From Periplaneta americana (taxonomy: Eukaryota > Arthropoda > Insecta > Blattodea > Blattidae), in contig NC_091130.1 in the NCBI RefSeq assembly GCF_040183065.1, positions 28,556,359 to 28,620,358 of the forward strand: 64,000 nt of DNA, in the 5' to 3' direction. The notes beneath the pieces were generated by a model that was not told the origin of the DNA, did no database searches, and worked only from the letters and a program-made list of their open reading frames with translations. Numbering within the stretch: the first letter of the stretch is position 1; each line of letters opens with the position of its first letter. This document shows positions 44,201-58,600 of the stretch, piece after piece. A program made the translations under genes and the position numbers.

Positions 44201-47200
44201 AGAGGTTCATTGAGACTGGGTCCATTTTGATGCATCAGTGAAGGCAAGAATGGTAGTTGAAGTAATGGCAGTTAGTAGCAGTGAAATCCTGTTATAGTCC
44301 TGTCGCTCTAATTTCCGGCAGCCAATCGCGTTGCAGGTTGGCTACATTTAAACGTGTGCGTCTTGTGATTCGCTTATGAAGACGATATTCATTTCTTAAG
44401 GCTCGATAAATACTTAATATAATCTCCCGCCATTTTGGCTCTTTCATTGGCATTCACAGAAAGCACACGAAGACGTTATTTGCCGCTCAATTATTTGCTG
44501 AATTACAGTGCGTTTGATTTATTATCATAGGAGCTACGACATGATAATGTTTAATGGTGTGGCAAATAGATTCCTCGTATGGTAACTCAGCAACGAAAGA
44601 ACAAAAATGGCGAACGATACTACCTACCTAGGCTTTATAGAGCCTTCACTTCCTGAGACGTAAGCAAAGAGGAGGAGTCACGCCGGGAATAACAGCGTCG
44701 CGACTATAGGAAGCAGTATTTGATGGTTTGTGAGGTTGAAGTTATAAAAAATGTCAATTCCCGAGTTCTAAGAAGTGATCTCGGAGTGAGAGCTTACCAG
44801 CAAAATACAGGTCACTTCTGACTTCGCAGCTGAAGCAACAGAAGGAACTCGAATCAGTATGTCTTCTTTAGCATTTTACAGTACATGCTATTGCAGCAAA
44901 ATAATATATACATCTATTATCAGGGAATACATCTCGCTTAATTATATGTGTCAGAGGAAGAACAATTGTTTGTATACATGTGAAGTCTGATTAGTGGAAC
45001 ATGTAGTTAATCGATGATGTATGCAATGAAGAGGGAAAGGAACTGGCCACCCTATCACATTATTTCCTGGCCTAGTTGCCTCATAAGTGCTGCCATGCTG
45101 TTATCACTTGAGAGGTTTAGACCTGTCTTTGGACAGTTGAGTAAACAACAATATCCACAGTCCTAGTTTTCTTTTCAGTGATGAAAAGATTTTCACAGTT
45201 CAAGCATCAAAATGACAGAGTTTGTCTGAAGCTCACAAGAAGTTTATTTGGAAGCTTCGAGGATTCTCAGTAGTCATCACCATGCCCCAGTCATAGTTTG
45301 AAGGGAAATTGTATATGACACTACCACTGAGCATCATTCTGTGATTGAAGAGATGAAAACCACTGCCAGCATCTACCAGGACACCGTATTAGAGTCAGTA
45401 TAAGAAGGTAAGAAGTCATTTACAGACTTGTTGATAAATATGCATTTCATTTTGTAAAACGACTTATTAAATTAATATACAAAGAGATTAATAATCAAAA
45501 TTTGATATTGAAATTGTAAGGAAAGAAATGGAACATATTATATCAAAATCCACATGTGATTCCCGATTTACCACGGAAATCTTCTGTAGCAGCATTCAGA
45601 TTTATCTGACCAAGTATTTGCACAGAATTGGAATATATCATTCTCCAAATTGTCCGATATGTGACTTACAAGAAGAAATGGATTTAGATCATCTTAAAAT
45701 CTGTACTTCTATAGTTCATCTTGAAAATATCTATGAAAAATATTGGAGTGCGAGAGGACTAACGGCTTTGTCAATCGTCCACCATTAGACAACAACACAC
45801 TTTAGAGCCAGTTGTAAAACATTTGAGCACACTTTGTTCAGTAGTCTGTATTGGAGCTTCCAGCAGGATTTGACACCAGCCCATAAGTCAACCTGGGGGT
45901 GGTTTCAGAGAAATATGTTGTTGTTTTCTAATGCCAGGCATTTGACAATAAAGTCATTTGACCTCTTGCATTCCAATATTTTACAAAGATATTATCATGA
46001 CCAGCCACTGAAGCACAGATTTTGAGGTGTTCCGAATCCATTTCTTGGTTTGAGTTGCACAATGGGCAGTTAGGGGACTGATTTATTCCAATTCTATGCA
46101 GGTGTTTGGCCTGTTGCCAATCTAAATGCAGCTACAGACGATTTTCGTGGTAAATCGGGAATTAACTGTGGATTTTGATGCAGAGAGTTCCATTTTTTCC
46201 CTTGGGATTGAGTTATCAAATTTTGTTTGTTGAAGTCTAAGTATGTAGATTCAATAAATCTCTTCACAGAGTAATATGTAGATTTAGTAACAGGTCTGTA
46301 AATAGCAGTGCTGCCCTTCTTTGCTAAAGCATCCGCATTCTCGTTTCCCAGGATTCCACAATGGGATGGTATCCATTGGAATACAATTCTTTTATTGAGT
46401 GATATTAATTGAGAGAGCATTTTAGTTATTTCTGCTGTTTGAGATGAAGGTGTGTGTTTAGAGGCTATTGATAGAATAGCTGCTTTGGAGTCTGACAATA
46501 TAACTGCATTCCTAAATTTATTGATGTGGCATAGAAGATTCCTGAGACATTCACTTATTGCAATGATTTCACCATCAAAACTTGTTGTTTCATATCCAAG
46601 AGATCTATAAAGTGAGAAGAGACAGCACGTAACACCTGCACCGGCACCTTGTTCTCTGGAGATCAAGGATCCGTCGGTGTATAAATGAAGCCAGTTTTGT
46701 GGAGGGTACCTAATATTAATTGTCTCTAAAGACAATTATTTCAGTGTTTACTTCTGATTTCAGTATTTCTACTAGACTTCGTTTCTACAGCTTATTGGCC
46801 TTTTAACAGCCTTGACCCCAAACTATTAGATCAACATTTCTCAGACTGGCGCTCATGATCACCAGGAGGGTCATGGTGCCATAACAAGGCAGTAACTTTA
46901 CGTGTACAAAAGAAATAAAAAATGATTATGCATATTGCATTGCCAGTCGGAAAAAATATTTCACGACTTGTTACTGAGTGCATACTAAAAGCCAACATCT
47001 GAATTAGCTCTGAAATGACACTTCTGAAAGATTTAATGAAAGCACGAACGGCAATCTCGAAAATTATACTTTGTATGCCATTCCGTCTATTTTATACAAG
47101 CACATCTTTGAAAATGTCAAGACTTGTGTGGGCATGATGCACGTGGCAAGTTGAAACTTGCACACCGTGTACAAACATGTCAATTCAAACACGTTATCAA

Positions 47201-50200
47201 AGCAGCTAAACAGTTTGAATCTGTCACTCTTATTATTGTTAATAAGTTTTTTTATTGGGCTTGTGTGGCTAAAGAGTTTGAAAACACAACATTAGACTAT
47301 AAGAGTAAGGACATCACTGTCTGCAAGAAAATGTACCTCAATTTAGACAGCGTAAAATACCCCTGTTAAAGGCAGTGATGTATTTTCCAATAGGGACTGC
47401 ATATTGCAGTTGTTGTTTAGCCACAGAGACTTAAGGATTGTGTGAAATCCAGAAGTGGCCATTTAAAAAAAATAGTTGGTGCTTATACCTGGTAAGGTTT
47501 ATCTTGTCTCAGTAGCAATAAAACCAAGTCCCTTCAAATGAGGGTGGAGATTATAGGAGGGTTGTAAATTTTCAGTATTTCTTTCAAAACCTTGTTATTG
47601 TACAGGCTGCCGGAACTCAATTTCTTGAAAGACAAGCTCAGTGACGGAACTACACAGTACAAAGAGAGATATTTTGTAATTTTATTTTGCGCTACAGAAT
47701 GTATCAACTGGTCCCTTCCGCCACTGGATGGATGGACAGTATCGCTCCATTCCCCCATCGCCATAACAATACAGACGAAGTAAGACATATTTCCTTTCTC
47801 TCTCTTTTCACAGTGAGACAAGATACATCACACAGACTCTAATGTTCAGAGTCTTTGTAAATAATCTGTATAATAAAAACATTAAAATACATTTTAAACC
47901 TGTGCTGATATTTGATTAAAAAGCCACCAGCGTAGCCCAGGTAGTAGCAAATTTGCCTGCTACTCCAGGACTGCATTCGTGCATAGGTTCAATAACCAAT
48001 TGGGTTGATTACCTGATTGGAGTCGTCCCCCCCCCCCCCCCCGAGATTTCCTGCAACTGTAAGGCGAATGTCAGGCAATCACATGGCGATTTCTCTGCCT
48101 CATCTCACTATCACCAATTACATTGATGCTAATAAATAACCTAGTATTCATAAAGCATCAAATTAACTGACTGAAAATATATTTGATTAAAGACTTTGTC
48201 AGAGATTTATGATAAGGGTATGTAATATACACCATTTCCACGAGAAGAAAGGGAAGTAGTGGCAATGTCGTCTCTGTTTCCTGTGCTTGAAAGTAGGTCA
48301 GACATGGTGATTGTCAGTTCATGTTCTGATTATCACTGGATGGAGAGCCATAGAGACACGGGAGGAGCTGCTAAATCATGTCCTGCTTCTGCAGTGAAAC
48401 TTTGGGTTGAAAATTCAACCGAGAGATTGTAACAGGCCAAAGGGCGTAACATTTGAAGGGCTGAAGAAGAAAATAGCAATAATAATCTGTGACATGACAG
48501 CCCATGAAAGGCCAAGACCAATTAACCGGCTGCTGACTTCATGCCCACATGCCTCAGAAGAAGTGAACGATCATCCAACAAAAATGGAGTATCATGTGGT
48601 TAGCATGATGATCCTCCCAGCCATTATAGCTTATTTTATTTTATAGTTTTTTTTAAGACAAATGTGTATAACTTTTAACCATTTTTATTTGTTCTGGCTT
48701 GGAACATCACACACTGAGGGTGATCATGTAGTAGTGGTGGAATAATGATGATATTAGTGAGGAAGAAAATAGCAATAATAATCTGTGACATGACAGCCCA
48801 TGAAAGGCCAAGACCAATTAACCGGCTGCTGGCCTCATGCCCACATGCCTCAGAAGAAGTGAACGATCATCCAACAAAAATGGAGTATCATGTGGTTAGC
48901 ACGATGATCCTCCCAGCCATTATAGCTTATTTTATTTTATAGTTTTTTTTTTAAGACAAATGTGTATAACTTTTAACCATTTTTATTTGTTCTGGCTTGG
49001 AACGTCACACACTGAGGGTGATCATGTAGTATTGGTGGAATAATGATGATATTGGTGAGGGGAAATGGAAGAACCCTGAGAAGATCTCATCGTGCCCACC
49101 TTGTCCACAAATTCCTTCGTGACCCAGACTGGGATTGAATCTGGGTTGCCTTGGTGTAAGGCAGAAAGGCTAGTGGACGAAGTTTTTATAGCCGAATTTT
49201 GTAACCGGATTTCGCTACCTGTTGTAGTCATCACAATGCTGAGTGGGTATCTGTCCCATATGCTGGCCGAAATTTATAAGAAAATTTCTTCCCCATGAGA
49301 ACTCGAAGCAACATGCATTCTGTAAAGTGAGTCCTAGGTGCCTCAACATCAAGGCACAGGATAATTCCCTACAACATGATCTTCATTTTTATCTTCATTC
49401 TCAGATTACTAATTACCAAGAAACATTCGAGCAAGGTGGGTGGGAAATGAAATTTATATAATTCAGAGGGTTTGAAAGTGTTTATCTAACCTTGACAGAA
49501 AAACTAAGCTAAATATACGCATCTGGCGAAGTTACGCAATTGTGATAGTCATGATTCAGGAAGTAGAAAAGAGTGATCTAAGTTATTACTCTAAAAGTAA
49601 AGGAAAAGGTGTTCCCATACATGCCATAGGGGCACGCTCCACACTTTCTTTGGCCTCGGCATTAGAATGAGATGGTGTGATCTGCACCATGCTCCAACCT
49701 TTTTTTTTTACCCCCAGAAAGATCCAGTACTCAATTTGGTAGGAGGCTGAGTGGACCTCGGGGTCGTTATGGAAGTTTGGTCATGAGAAAATCCCATCGC
49801 CACACAGAATCGAACTCTGAACCTTCCAGTTATAACTGTACACTACTTAAAAAATTGCGCTCGTCTTTTGGTCATGCATAACCACAGACATAGTTTAAGT
49901 GCTATGGATGTTTGCCTGCTGCACTTAGGCATGGGTTCGGATACTGGTTGGCTGAATATCTGGTTTGTATTTTCCGAGGTTTCTCTCAACCATAAGACAA
50001 ATGTCAGGTAATGTCAAGGCTAATTGCATCTCTCCAAATACCATCTTCCTATCACCAAATTAATTGATGGCAAATAGCGTAGTACTTGATATAGCTTTGT
50101 TACATAACCAATTTAATAAAAAGTATGCAGACCTGTTAATCGAGGGACAGATAATCGAGGTTCTGTTGTGTTCATTTTAAATTTAAGTATGTTGGCTTTT

Positions 50201-53200
50201 ATAGAACACTTTTGGCTTTGAAGTTCATCTAACCAAAATGTGGTAATTTATATTTTGAATTTTCAAATTGCTGTAACAGTGCATAGATTATTGAAACATA
50301 TTCACATATTTCACTACAAACGTTATTTTATAACACAGAAAAAAAAATCTTTTGCATCTTCGATTAAACATTACAAAAACTTTCCCTACTTGGACAAAAG
50401 GATATATACAAAACATTTTGGTATGAAGAAAAAAGTTTTAAAGTAAGAAGATACTAACCTGAATTTAAGAAAAATCTAAAAATGCAATAGATCCAAGTGA
50501 ATCTTTTTAACTGTGATGTATTAATCTCGCAGTAATCTGTTTTTATCATATTCATGCAGCATAACGGAAATTTTCTATAAAAGATAGTTGACATTAATTA
50601 TATGAAAGCACTTTAATGGCAGCTAATTTTCAATTTAATAGTGTTTTGTATTAATAATTGTTTCAAATTTTGTTTAGTGAAAGCTCATCAAGCAGTGACG
50701 AAAATTTCAAGCCACTCAGGGTGACAAAGAATCGAGGAGGTGGTCGAGTTGCTGATAGACTTTCCTTGAAGGGACGGAATGGAAACAAAAACAAGGGGAA
50801 AGGTAGACAAAATAATAAAGGGTAAGTTGTTCATGTGTATATTACAAGTGACGTTTGGAGCATTAGTCATACATTACACCTCCCTCAAATCCATTTTAAT
50901 ATTATCCTCCCACCTATGTCTCGGCCTCCCCAAAAGGTCTTTTTCCCTTCGGCCTGCCAACTAACACACTACTGTATATGCAGTTCTGGATTCGCCCATA
51001 TGTGCCCTGCCCATCTCAAACATCTGGATTTAATGTTTCTAATTATGTCAGATGAAGAATACAATGCGTGCAGTTCTGAGTTGTGTAACTTTCTCCATTC
51101 TCCTGTAACTTCATCCCTCTAAGCTCTCTTTCTCTCTCAAAGTGAGAGAGTCCAAGTTTCACAGCCATACAGAACAACCGCTAATATAACTGTTTTATAA
51201 ATTCTTACTTAACTTTTTTGACAGCAGACTGGATGGCAAAAGCTTCTCAACCGAATAATAACAGGTATTACTTACTTACTTACAAATGGCTTTTAAGGAA
51301 CCCGAAGGTTCATTGCCGCCCTCACACAAGCCTGCCAGCGGTCCCTATCCTGTGTAAGATTAATCCAGTCTCTATAATCATACCCCACCTCCCTCAAATC
51401 CATTTTAATATTATCCTTCATCTATGTCTCGGCCTCCCTAAAGGTCTTTTTCCCTCCGGTCTCCCAACTAACACTCTATATGCATTTCTGGATTCGCCCA
51501 TACGTGCTACATGCCCTGCCCATCTCAAATGTCTGGATTTTAAGTTCCTAATTATGTCAGTTGAAGAATACAATGCGTGCAGTTCTGTGTTGTGTAACTT
51601 TCTCCATTCTCCTGTAACTTCATCCCGCTTAGCCCCAAATATTTTCCTAAGCACCTTATTCTCAAACACCCTTAACCTATGTTCCTCTCTCAAGAGTGAC
51701 AGTCCAAGTTTCACAACCATATAGAAGAACCGGTAATATAACTGTTTTATATATTTTTCAGATTTTTGGACAGCAGACTGGATGATGAGAGCTTCTCAAC
51801 CGAATAATAACACGCATTTCCCATATTTATTCTGCGTTTAATTTCCTCCCGAGTGTCATTTATATTTGTTACTGTTGCTCCAAGATATTTGAATTTTTCC
51901 AGCTCTTCGAAGGATAAATCTCCAATTTTTATATTTCCATTTCGTACAATTTTCTGCTCACGAGACATGTCTTTTCGGGATTTACTTCCAAACCGACCGC
52001 TTTACTTGCTTCAAGTAAAATTTCCGTGTTTTCCCTAATCGTTTGTGTATTTTCTCCTAACATATTCACGTCATCCGCATAGACAAGAAGCTGATGTAAC
52101 CCGTTCAATTCCAAACCCTGCCTGTTATCCTGAACAGGTATTTCCTATATTTATTCTGGGTTTAATTTCCTCCCGAGTGTCATTTATATTTGTTACTGTT
52201 GCTTTAAGATATTTGAATTTTTCCACCTCTTCAAAGGTTAAATTTCCCATTTTTATATTCCATTTCGTACAATATTATGGTCACAAGACATAATCATATA
52301 CATCGTCTTTTCGGGATTTACTTCCACACCTATCTGTTTACTTGCTTCAAATAAAATTGCCATGTTTTCCCTAATAGTTTATGGATTTTCTCCTAATGTA
52401 TTCACGTCATCCGCATAGATAAGCAACTGATGTAAACAATTCAGTTCCAAACCCTCTCTGTTATCCTGGATTTTCCTAATGACATACTCTAGACTAAAGT
52501 TAAAAGTAAAGGTGATAGTGTATAGCCCACAGTGAATTGGAAAAGCATCCGACAGAAACTGACCTATACGGACTCTGCTGTACATTTCACTGAGACACAT
52601 TTTAATCAATCAAACTAGTTTCTTGGAAATACCAAATTTAATAAGAATATCATACAAAACTTCTCTCTTAACTGAATTATATGCCATGTATATATAAGAA
52701 AATTATTTTCTTGTGCATACTTGTGTAGGAATGTATATGGAACAAATTTTAGAGAAACGATACTACATAATTTTATATTTAAAACAAACCATCAAAGATT
52801 TCGTCATTCATTCGAAGTAATTTTACAAAACTTAGAAATTACATTTACTTAAAAAATAATAAAAAATTGCAAGCAAAATCAAGTACAACATAGCAGAATG
52901 AAAAAATGAATAACAGCAAAAGTCTAGTACAAATTTTTAATTAAGGTGATGTGTCACTGGACACGAACTTAATGGAACTGTAACAGACTGGACCTTAGTT
53001 GCATTAGTCTGCTACAGTACGAAGTGTTGGATTTTAGCTAAAAATCTGCAGACTCTGAATATTATTTTGTTGTAAATACATTGGCATGACAAATTCACAG
53101 TGTTAGGTAGTTAATAAATAGATGTAATTGTTATAGAGAAATTGATGGTATATGGCAATTTCTTGCTTACAGGGCAAAATCTCATTTTTATTCCGAATTT

Positions 53201-55603
53201 GGACTAAACAGTGATGAGCTTGGCAATTCGGAACGACTCCAGCAACGAGCAGCAAGATTCAGTTGTAGTTTAAAAAGTAGTGCAAGCAGTGCGACAAATT
53301 CACCAATTACACCACAGCGGCGCAAGAAACCATTAAGTTTGATTACTACAATCAACAATATGAGTGTCCATGAGGATTTGAATGGAGATATTGATTGGTC
53401 AGAATTTCATATAGTTGGAACATGTCAAGATATTGAAAAACCGTATCTTCGATTAACATCTGTAAGTTTCCATGAAAATATGCAATAATTTACTGATAAT
53501 TGGTAATTTCGTATTGAAATATAATGTAAGTGGTGAAGTAATTGATTTTAAATTAAAGGACGAGAGTGAAATTTGTTAAAGGTACATCAGGATATAATTG
53601 AGGGGCATTTTCACAAAACTCGTTATCTACATTTTTTTTTTATTTCGAGGTTTTAGCATATCCTTATGTTTTTGGGTCAGGAGAATCCAATGGTGCTATC
53701 AGAATTAAGCTAAAGTTGGTAAGTATATCAGTAAATTGATCTTGAAATAAAAGAGATTTTTCAAAACTAGGTATCTACAGTTGTGTATTTTAGAAAAGAG
53801 TTGTCTTGAAAAAAAGAAGATTTTGTAGATAACGAGTTTTGTGAAAACGCCCCTCAATTATAAATTTGATTCTATAGAGATAAAAAAAAAACCTGTTTAA
53901 TATTTATAGAGCTATGGTAGAATCGAAAATATTGTATAATATAGGAATTTGGAGTAATGATTTATCTAGCCAGCTTATTGATAGAATTAGATCTAAATTT
54001 TATAAGAAATTTCTAGGAATCCCGTGGAACGCCTCTAACCTAGCTGCTAGATTCGAAATGGGGGTAGATAGTATTATGGGAACAATACTAGTAAGGAAAA
54101 TAAAATTCTTAGGTCATATTTTGGAGAAGGAGGATAGTGCCATTGAAAAGAAGTGTTTGCAGTTTCTTTGGGACACGAATTTGAAATCCAATTGGCTAGA
54201 AGATTTAAAGAACAAGGTGAATAGATTAGGTCTAAGATGGTTATGGGAGGAAATTGGAGTAATGAATTTAAATGTAATTTGTAAAATCAGTGTAATGAAA
54301 CTACAAGACAGGAATTATATCAAAATCTCAACGAAGTAAGAACATTAAGTAACTATAAGGACTTTAAAACGTCATGGGAACAAGAAGAATATGTCAGAAT
54401 AAATAACAGGAAAGTGAGGATGGGCTTAGCGTGGTGGAGACTAGGAATATTGAAATTGAAAAACAGAAGGGGTACCATAGAGAAGGATATCTGCCCCCTT
54501 TGCGGCATGGGAGAAGACGCGTTCCATATATTATTAGAATGTCAAGAAACAGACAATACAAGGAAAAAGTGGATAAGTAATAAATTTCTGAATATGAATA
54601 GATATGTAGCATATAAGAAAATATGTAATATAACTGATATAGGAGAGTTAAATAAATTGGGCAAATTTTTAATGATAGTGAAGATGAAATGGGAAGAGAA
54701 AGTTAAAAGTAATGGTGTATTAAATTGATCTTGTAAGGTGTATATTTTTTTTTATTTTATTTTTTTTTTATTGTTTTTAGTTGTGAGATTTGGCATAGGT
54801 GATTAAAATTGTAAAGAAAGGCAGATCTGGGGTAATATAGAATTGTAACAGGCCTGTCTTACAGATATATGATAGATGAATAAATATATCATATCATATC
54901 AAATTTGATTCTAATAGAGATCAATTTTGCTGAATTGTATTTCATAATACCGATAAATGTATTGTGCTTATATGAATTTATAACATATTTTTATGTTTTT
55001 CAGGCTCCTGATGCAACAGCAGTTCGTCCAGTAGAAATTTTAAAGAATTCCATTAAAAAAGTAAAAGAGCGTTGGGTGGAAACTCAAGATTATCGCTATG
55101 CTTGTGATCAGATGAAGTCCATTAGACAAGATTTAACTGTAAGTATTAATTGTATGACGGCAAGCAATGTAAAGGAAGGTAGAATTACAGTTTAGTTGTT
55201 ACAAAGGACACATCCAAATAAGAGGAAATGTTTGTGGCTCTTGTATACTGTATATTTTTGCATGGTATGTAATGCATAGTAAAAGGTAAAGATAAAAGCA
55301 ACCCCATGACAGGCCAGGACGGTCCAGAGGGTAGGGTGAGAGGTTAAGGCTCCCACCTTTACGAACTGTTGGCAAGTTAATGGCAGTAGGGGTGTCAATC
55401 TTAGGTGCCTGTCGCCTTTACCCCCAAGGAAATGCCCCTAGTACTCATTTCTGTTAGAGGCTGAGTAGACCCCAGGGCCATAGTGCAGCTGGAAGGATTA
55501 GATCTATGGAAAAATCTATGACCCCATCAGGAATCGAACCCACAATCTTCCAGCTTTGTAGCGTTATGCCTTAAACACGATGCTACTGCGCACCTCTAAT
55601 AGT

Positions 55604-55651
<48 letters not shown>

Positions 55652-58600
55652 CACGAATTAGGCCTCTGTAGACCTGTTTCGGTCCCATCTAGCAGTCTTC
55701 TAAAAGGTCTTTCTGGTCGACGATGTCCTCTAGGTTTATACTGCATCATAATTTTTGAGCCGTGAAGCCAGGTGGACCGAGTTCGATTCCCGGTTGGGGC
55801 AAGTTACCTGGTTGAGGTTGTTTCCGGGGTTTTCCCTCAACCCAGTATGAGCAAATGCTGGGTAACTTTCGGTGTTGGACCTCAAATTCATTTTACCGGC
55901 ATTATCACCATCTCATTCAGATGCTAAATAACCTAAGATGTTGATAAAGCATCATAAAATAACCTACTAAAATAAAAAATAAAAATCCTAATTTTTGGGA
56001 TTCTTGAATTTTCCATTCTTCTTACATGATCTAGCCAATTTAATAGTACCTAGTTACAATTTAATTTTGTTGAATTTTATTTTTAAATATTAGAAATGCA
56101 TGTGCTCTTTTACAGGTACAAGGTATTCGTGATGAATTTACTGTGGAAGTGTACGAAACACACGCAAGGATTGCTTTGGAAAAGGGAGACCATGAGGAAT
56201 TCAATCAATGTCAGACACAACTTAAGATGTTGTATTCTGAAATAGGTGGTGAAAACAGACTGGAATTCACAGCTTATCGTATCCTGTACTACATTTTCAC
56301 CAAAAACACACTTGGTAAGAAAGAACAAATTGATTAAAACATGCAATACTTTTCATTAACACTACACTCTACACCAGATGTATTTGGAGCAGATATAAAT
56401 AACGAAATGAAATGCAAGAGAGTGGGGTTCACACGATATTAAATGTCTGTGTATGAATTAAGTGACCAACTACGTTCATATAACGAGAAGTGAAAATTAA
56501 AGTAATGTGTCTTTGAACATACCTTCTTGCATCAGTCACTAGTTGTACTGCTATCGCCTGCTCATACACCGCACAGATTCTAGACACAATAGAACTGTAG
56601 TAGTGGACGCATCTCTGAATACTGTCTCGTAACCAGGATATGCACGCACTAGTGTCTACAACGCTCTCAGCTAAGTAATGACTCACGAACCAATGGGAGC
56701 GCACCGATAACACGAGATGCATCGAGACTCTTGTTATGGTCTGCTTCAAAGACATCTGGTATAGAGTGTAGAATGTCAGTCAGAAATATCAGCAGCAGTA
56801 ACTGAGGATTTTTGCAGAAAAATCGTAGTGATTGTTACGATAACTTTATATCTTGACTCAGAACTTGCTTGTGTATTGTAAGGTACCAAAATTCTAATTG
56901 TGTACATACACTGTACATGCATTTAGTATAGAAAAAAAATTTTTAGAGGTATTAGCACAGTCTAGTATATACAGTCACGAAGCTTGAGTTGTTGAGGGTA
57001 CTAGGAACAATAGACTGTGCCGGTACTCTTTCGCATTGTCTGTGATGAGGCGATATTAGCGATCCTAGTGGTTAGCAACTATCTATGGATACATATTCCC
57101 TACGTATTGAGCTGCGTGACTGCATACACTAGACTGTGGTATTAGTACGTAGTACCTACATCTCTTGTCAGGCTGTAAATATCTCAGTTTGCATTCCTTC
57201 TTCAGTATTTCTTTGAGCTAGCATACAATACTTGTTTTGTATCGAAATTCAGATGCTTTTTTAATATGGAATTCATATACAAAGTGTCTCAGGGGGAATG
57301 TAAAATACTTACATCAGATACCGGTTCTCTTTCTGACATCAATGAAACACTTGGTAGCTTGCCCCAGTTTCAGATAACATCTGGTAAACACTGGAAAACA
57401 ACAGATAGATGGAACTCTTTCATCAACAGCAGCCAATGCATTGCTGTCAAAATCCATAAAGAAAAAAGTATGTCTGCATATTCACTATGCAAATACACGA
57501 ATTAAATTTCAGTTGAACGTGTATTCAGTTGTGGTGTTGCAGTGCTCAGTGCTGCCATGTGCAAAAGATCTGGTGTAACGTGTCAAATATAGTACACGGA
57601 GCTGCAAGATGTTCCAGTATTTCTCCCCAACCATTAGACTTCATAACACGTCAAATATAGTACACGGAACTGCAAGACATTCCAGTATATCTCCCCAACC
57701 ATTAGACTTCAGACATAGGTACACCAGGTTAAATCGATGTGGTTAACCCAAACTACATTATCTTAAAATATTTTACATTCCCCTGAGACACCCTGTATAC
57801 CTGAGTAAAGTATTATATTCCATCAGGTTAAAAAGTTTACTTTCCATTCTTCTCCCTTCAATGTCCTACTCTCTTTCCAGCTAAAGATTGAAGTAAATGT
57901 AAATAAATGCACGTGGGATAATGGTTCCTGATTGGCTATTGGACGCACAACGCCTCCAAACTCATGCTTGTCATCTTCTTCCTCATATTAAAATAGTTCC
58001 TTCTAAAATAATAAAATGTATAATATACATGGAATACAAGTGAATTAAACATGCTTATAAGAACACTTTCTTACGATTTAAACAACATGTTTATATTAGT
58101 AGTTTCAGACATTGCGTGTTAAATCATTGTAATGTGTATTATGGCAACGCGCATGCGTAATAGGCATTAAATCCCTCCCAAGGTGACTTGCAGCTTCACA
58201 GAGCACATCAGCACAGCTGGTATAACACAGTGCAAGATTCAGTGTTGTCAACCTCAAATAAATTTCTGTAGAATTAAAGAAATTCTCCACTCTTCAAAGA
58301 ATAACATTTAATCACGAATCTATAGAAAATGAAAATCCACTATTCCCAGTACAGAAATAATAAATATTAACCCTCTGTGAGCATTTTACGGGTTAGTTCA
58401 ATGAATGTGTTGAAATGTCTGCAATATATCAGCCAGTGGCTGCCCTGCGTGCTCACTTGCTGAAAATAATGCACCCTGGTGGCTGCTTTGGTAGCTAGCT
58501 TGCGATTGTGGAGTAATACATTTCAGTTTTGTTTACGTCTACTTCAATCTTTAGTTGGAAATAGAGTAGTTGATGCAAAATTTTGATAAACAAAGTATAG

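Noticed and set aside
55603-55647. Possible CRISPR or satellite array
   Set aside because: A plain trinucleotide LINE tail; no spacers, and this is a eukaryotic genome.
56429-56755. 108-codon reverse-strand open frame
   Set aside because: No recognisable motif; it lies between two inverted 20-bp words and is probably repeat-derived.
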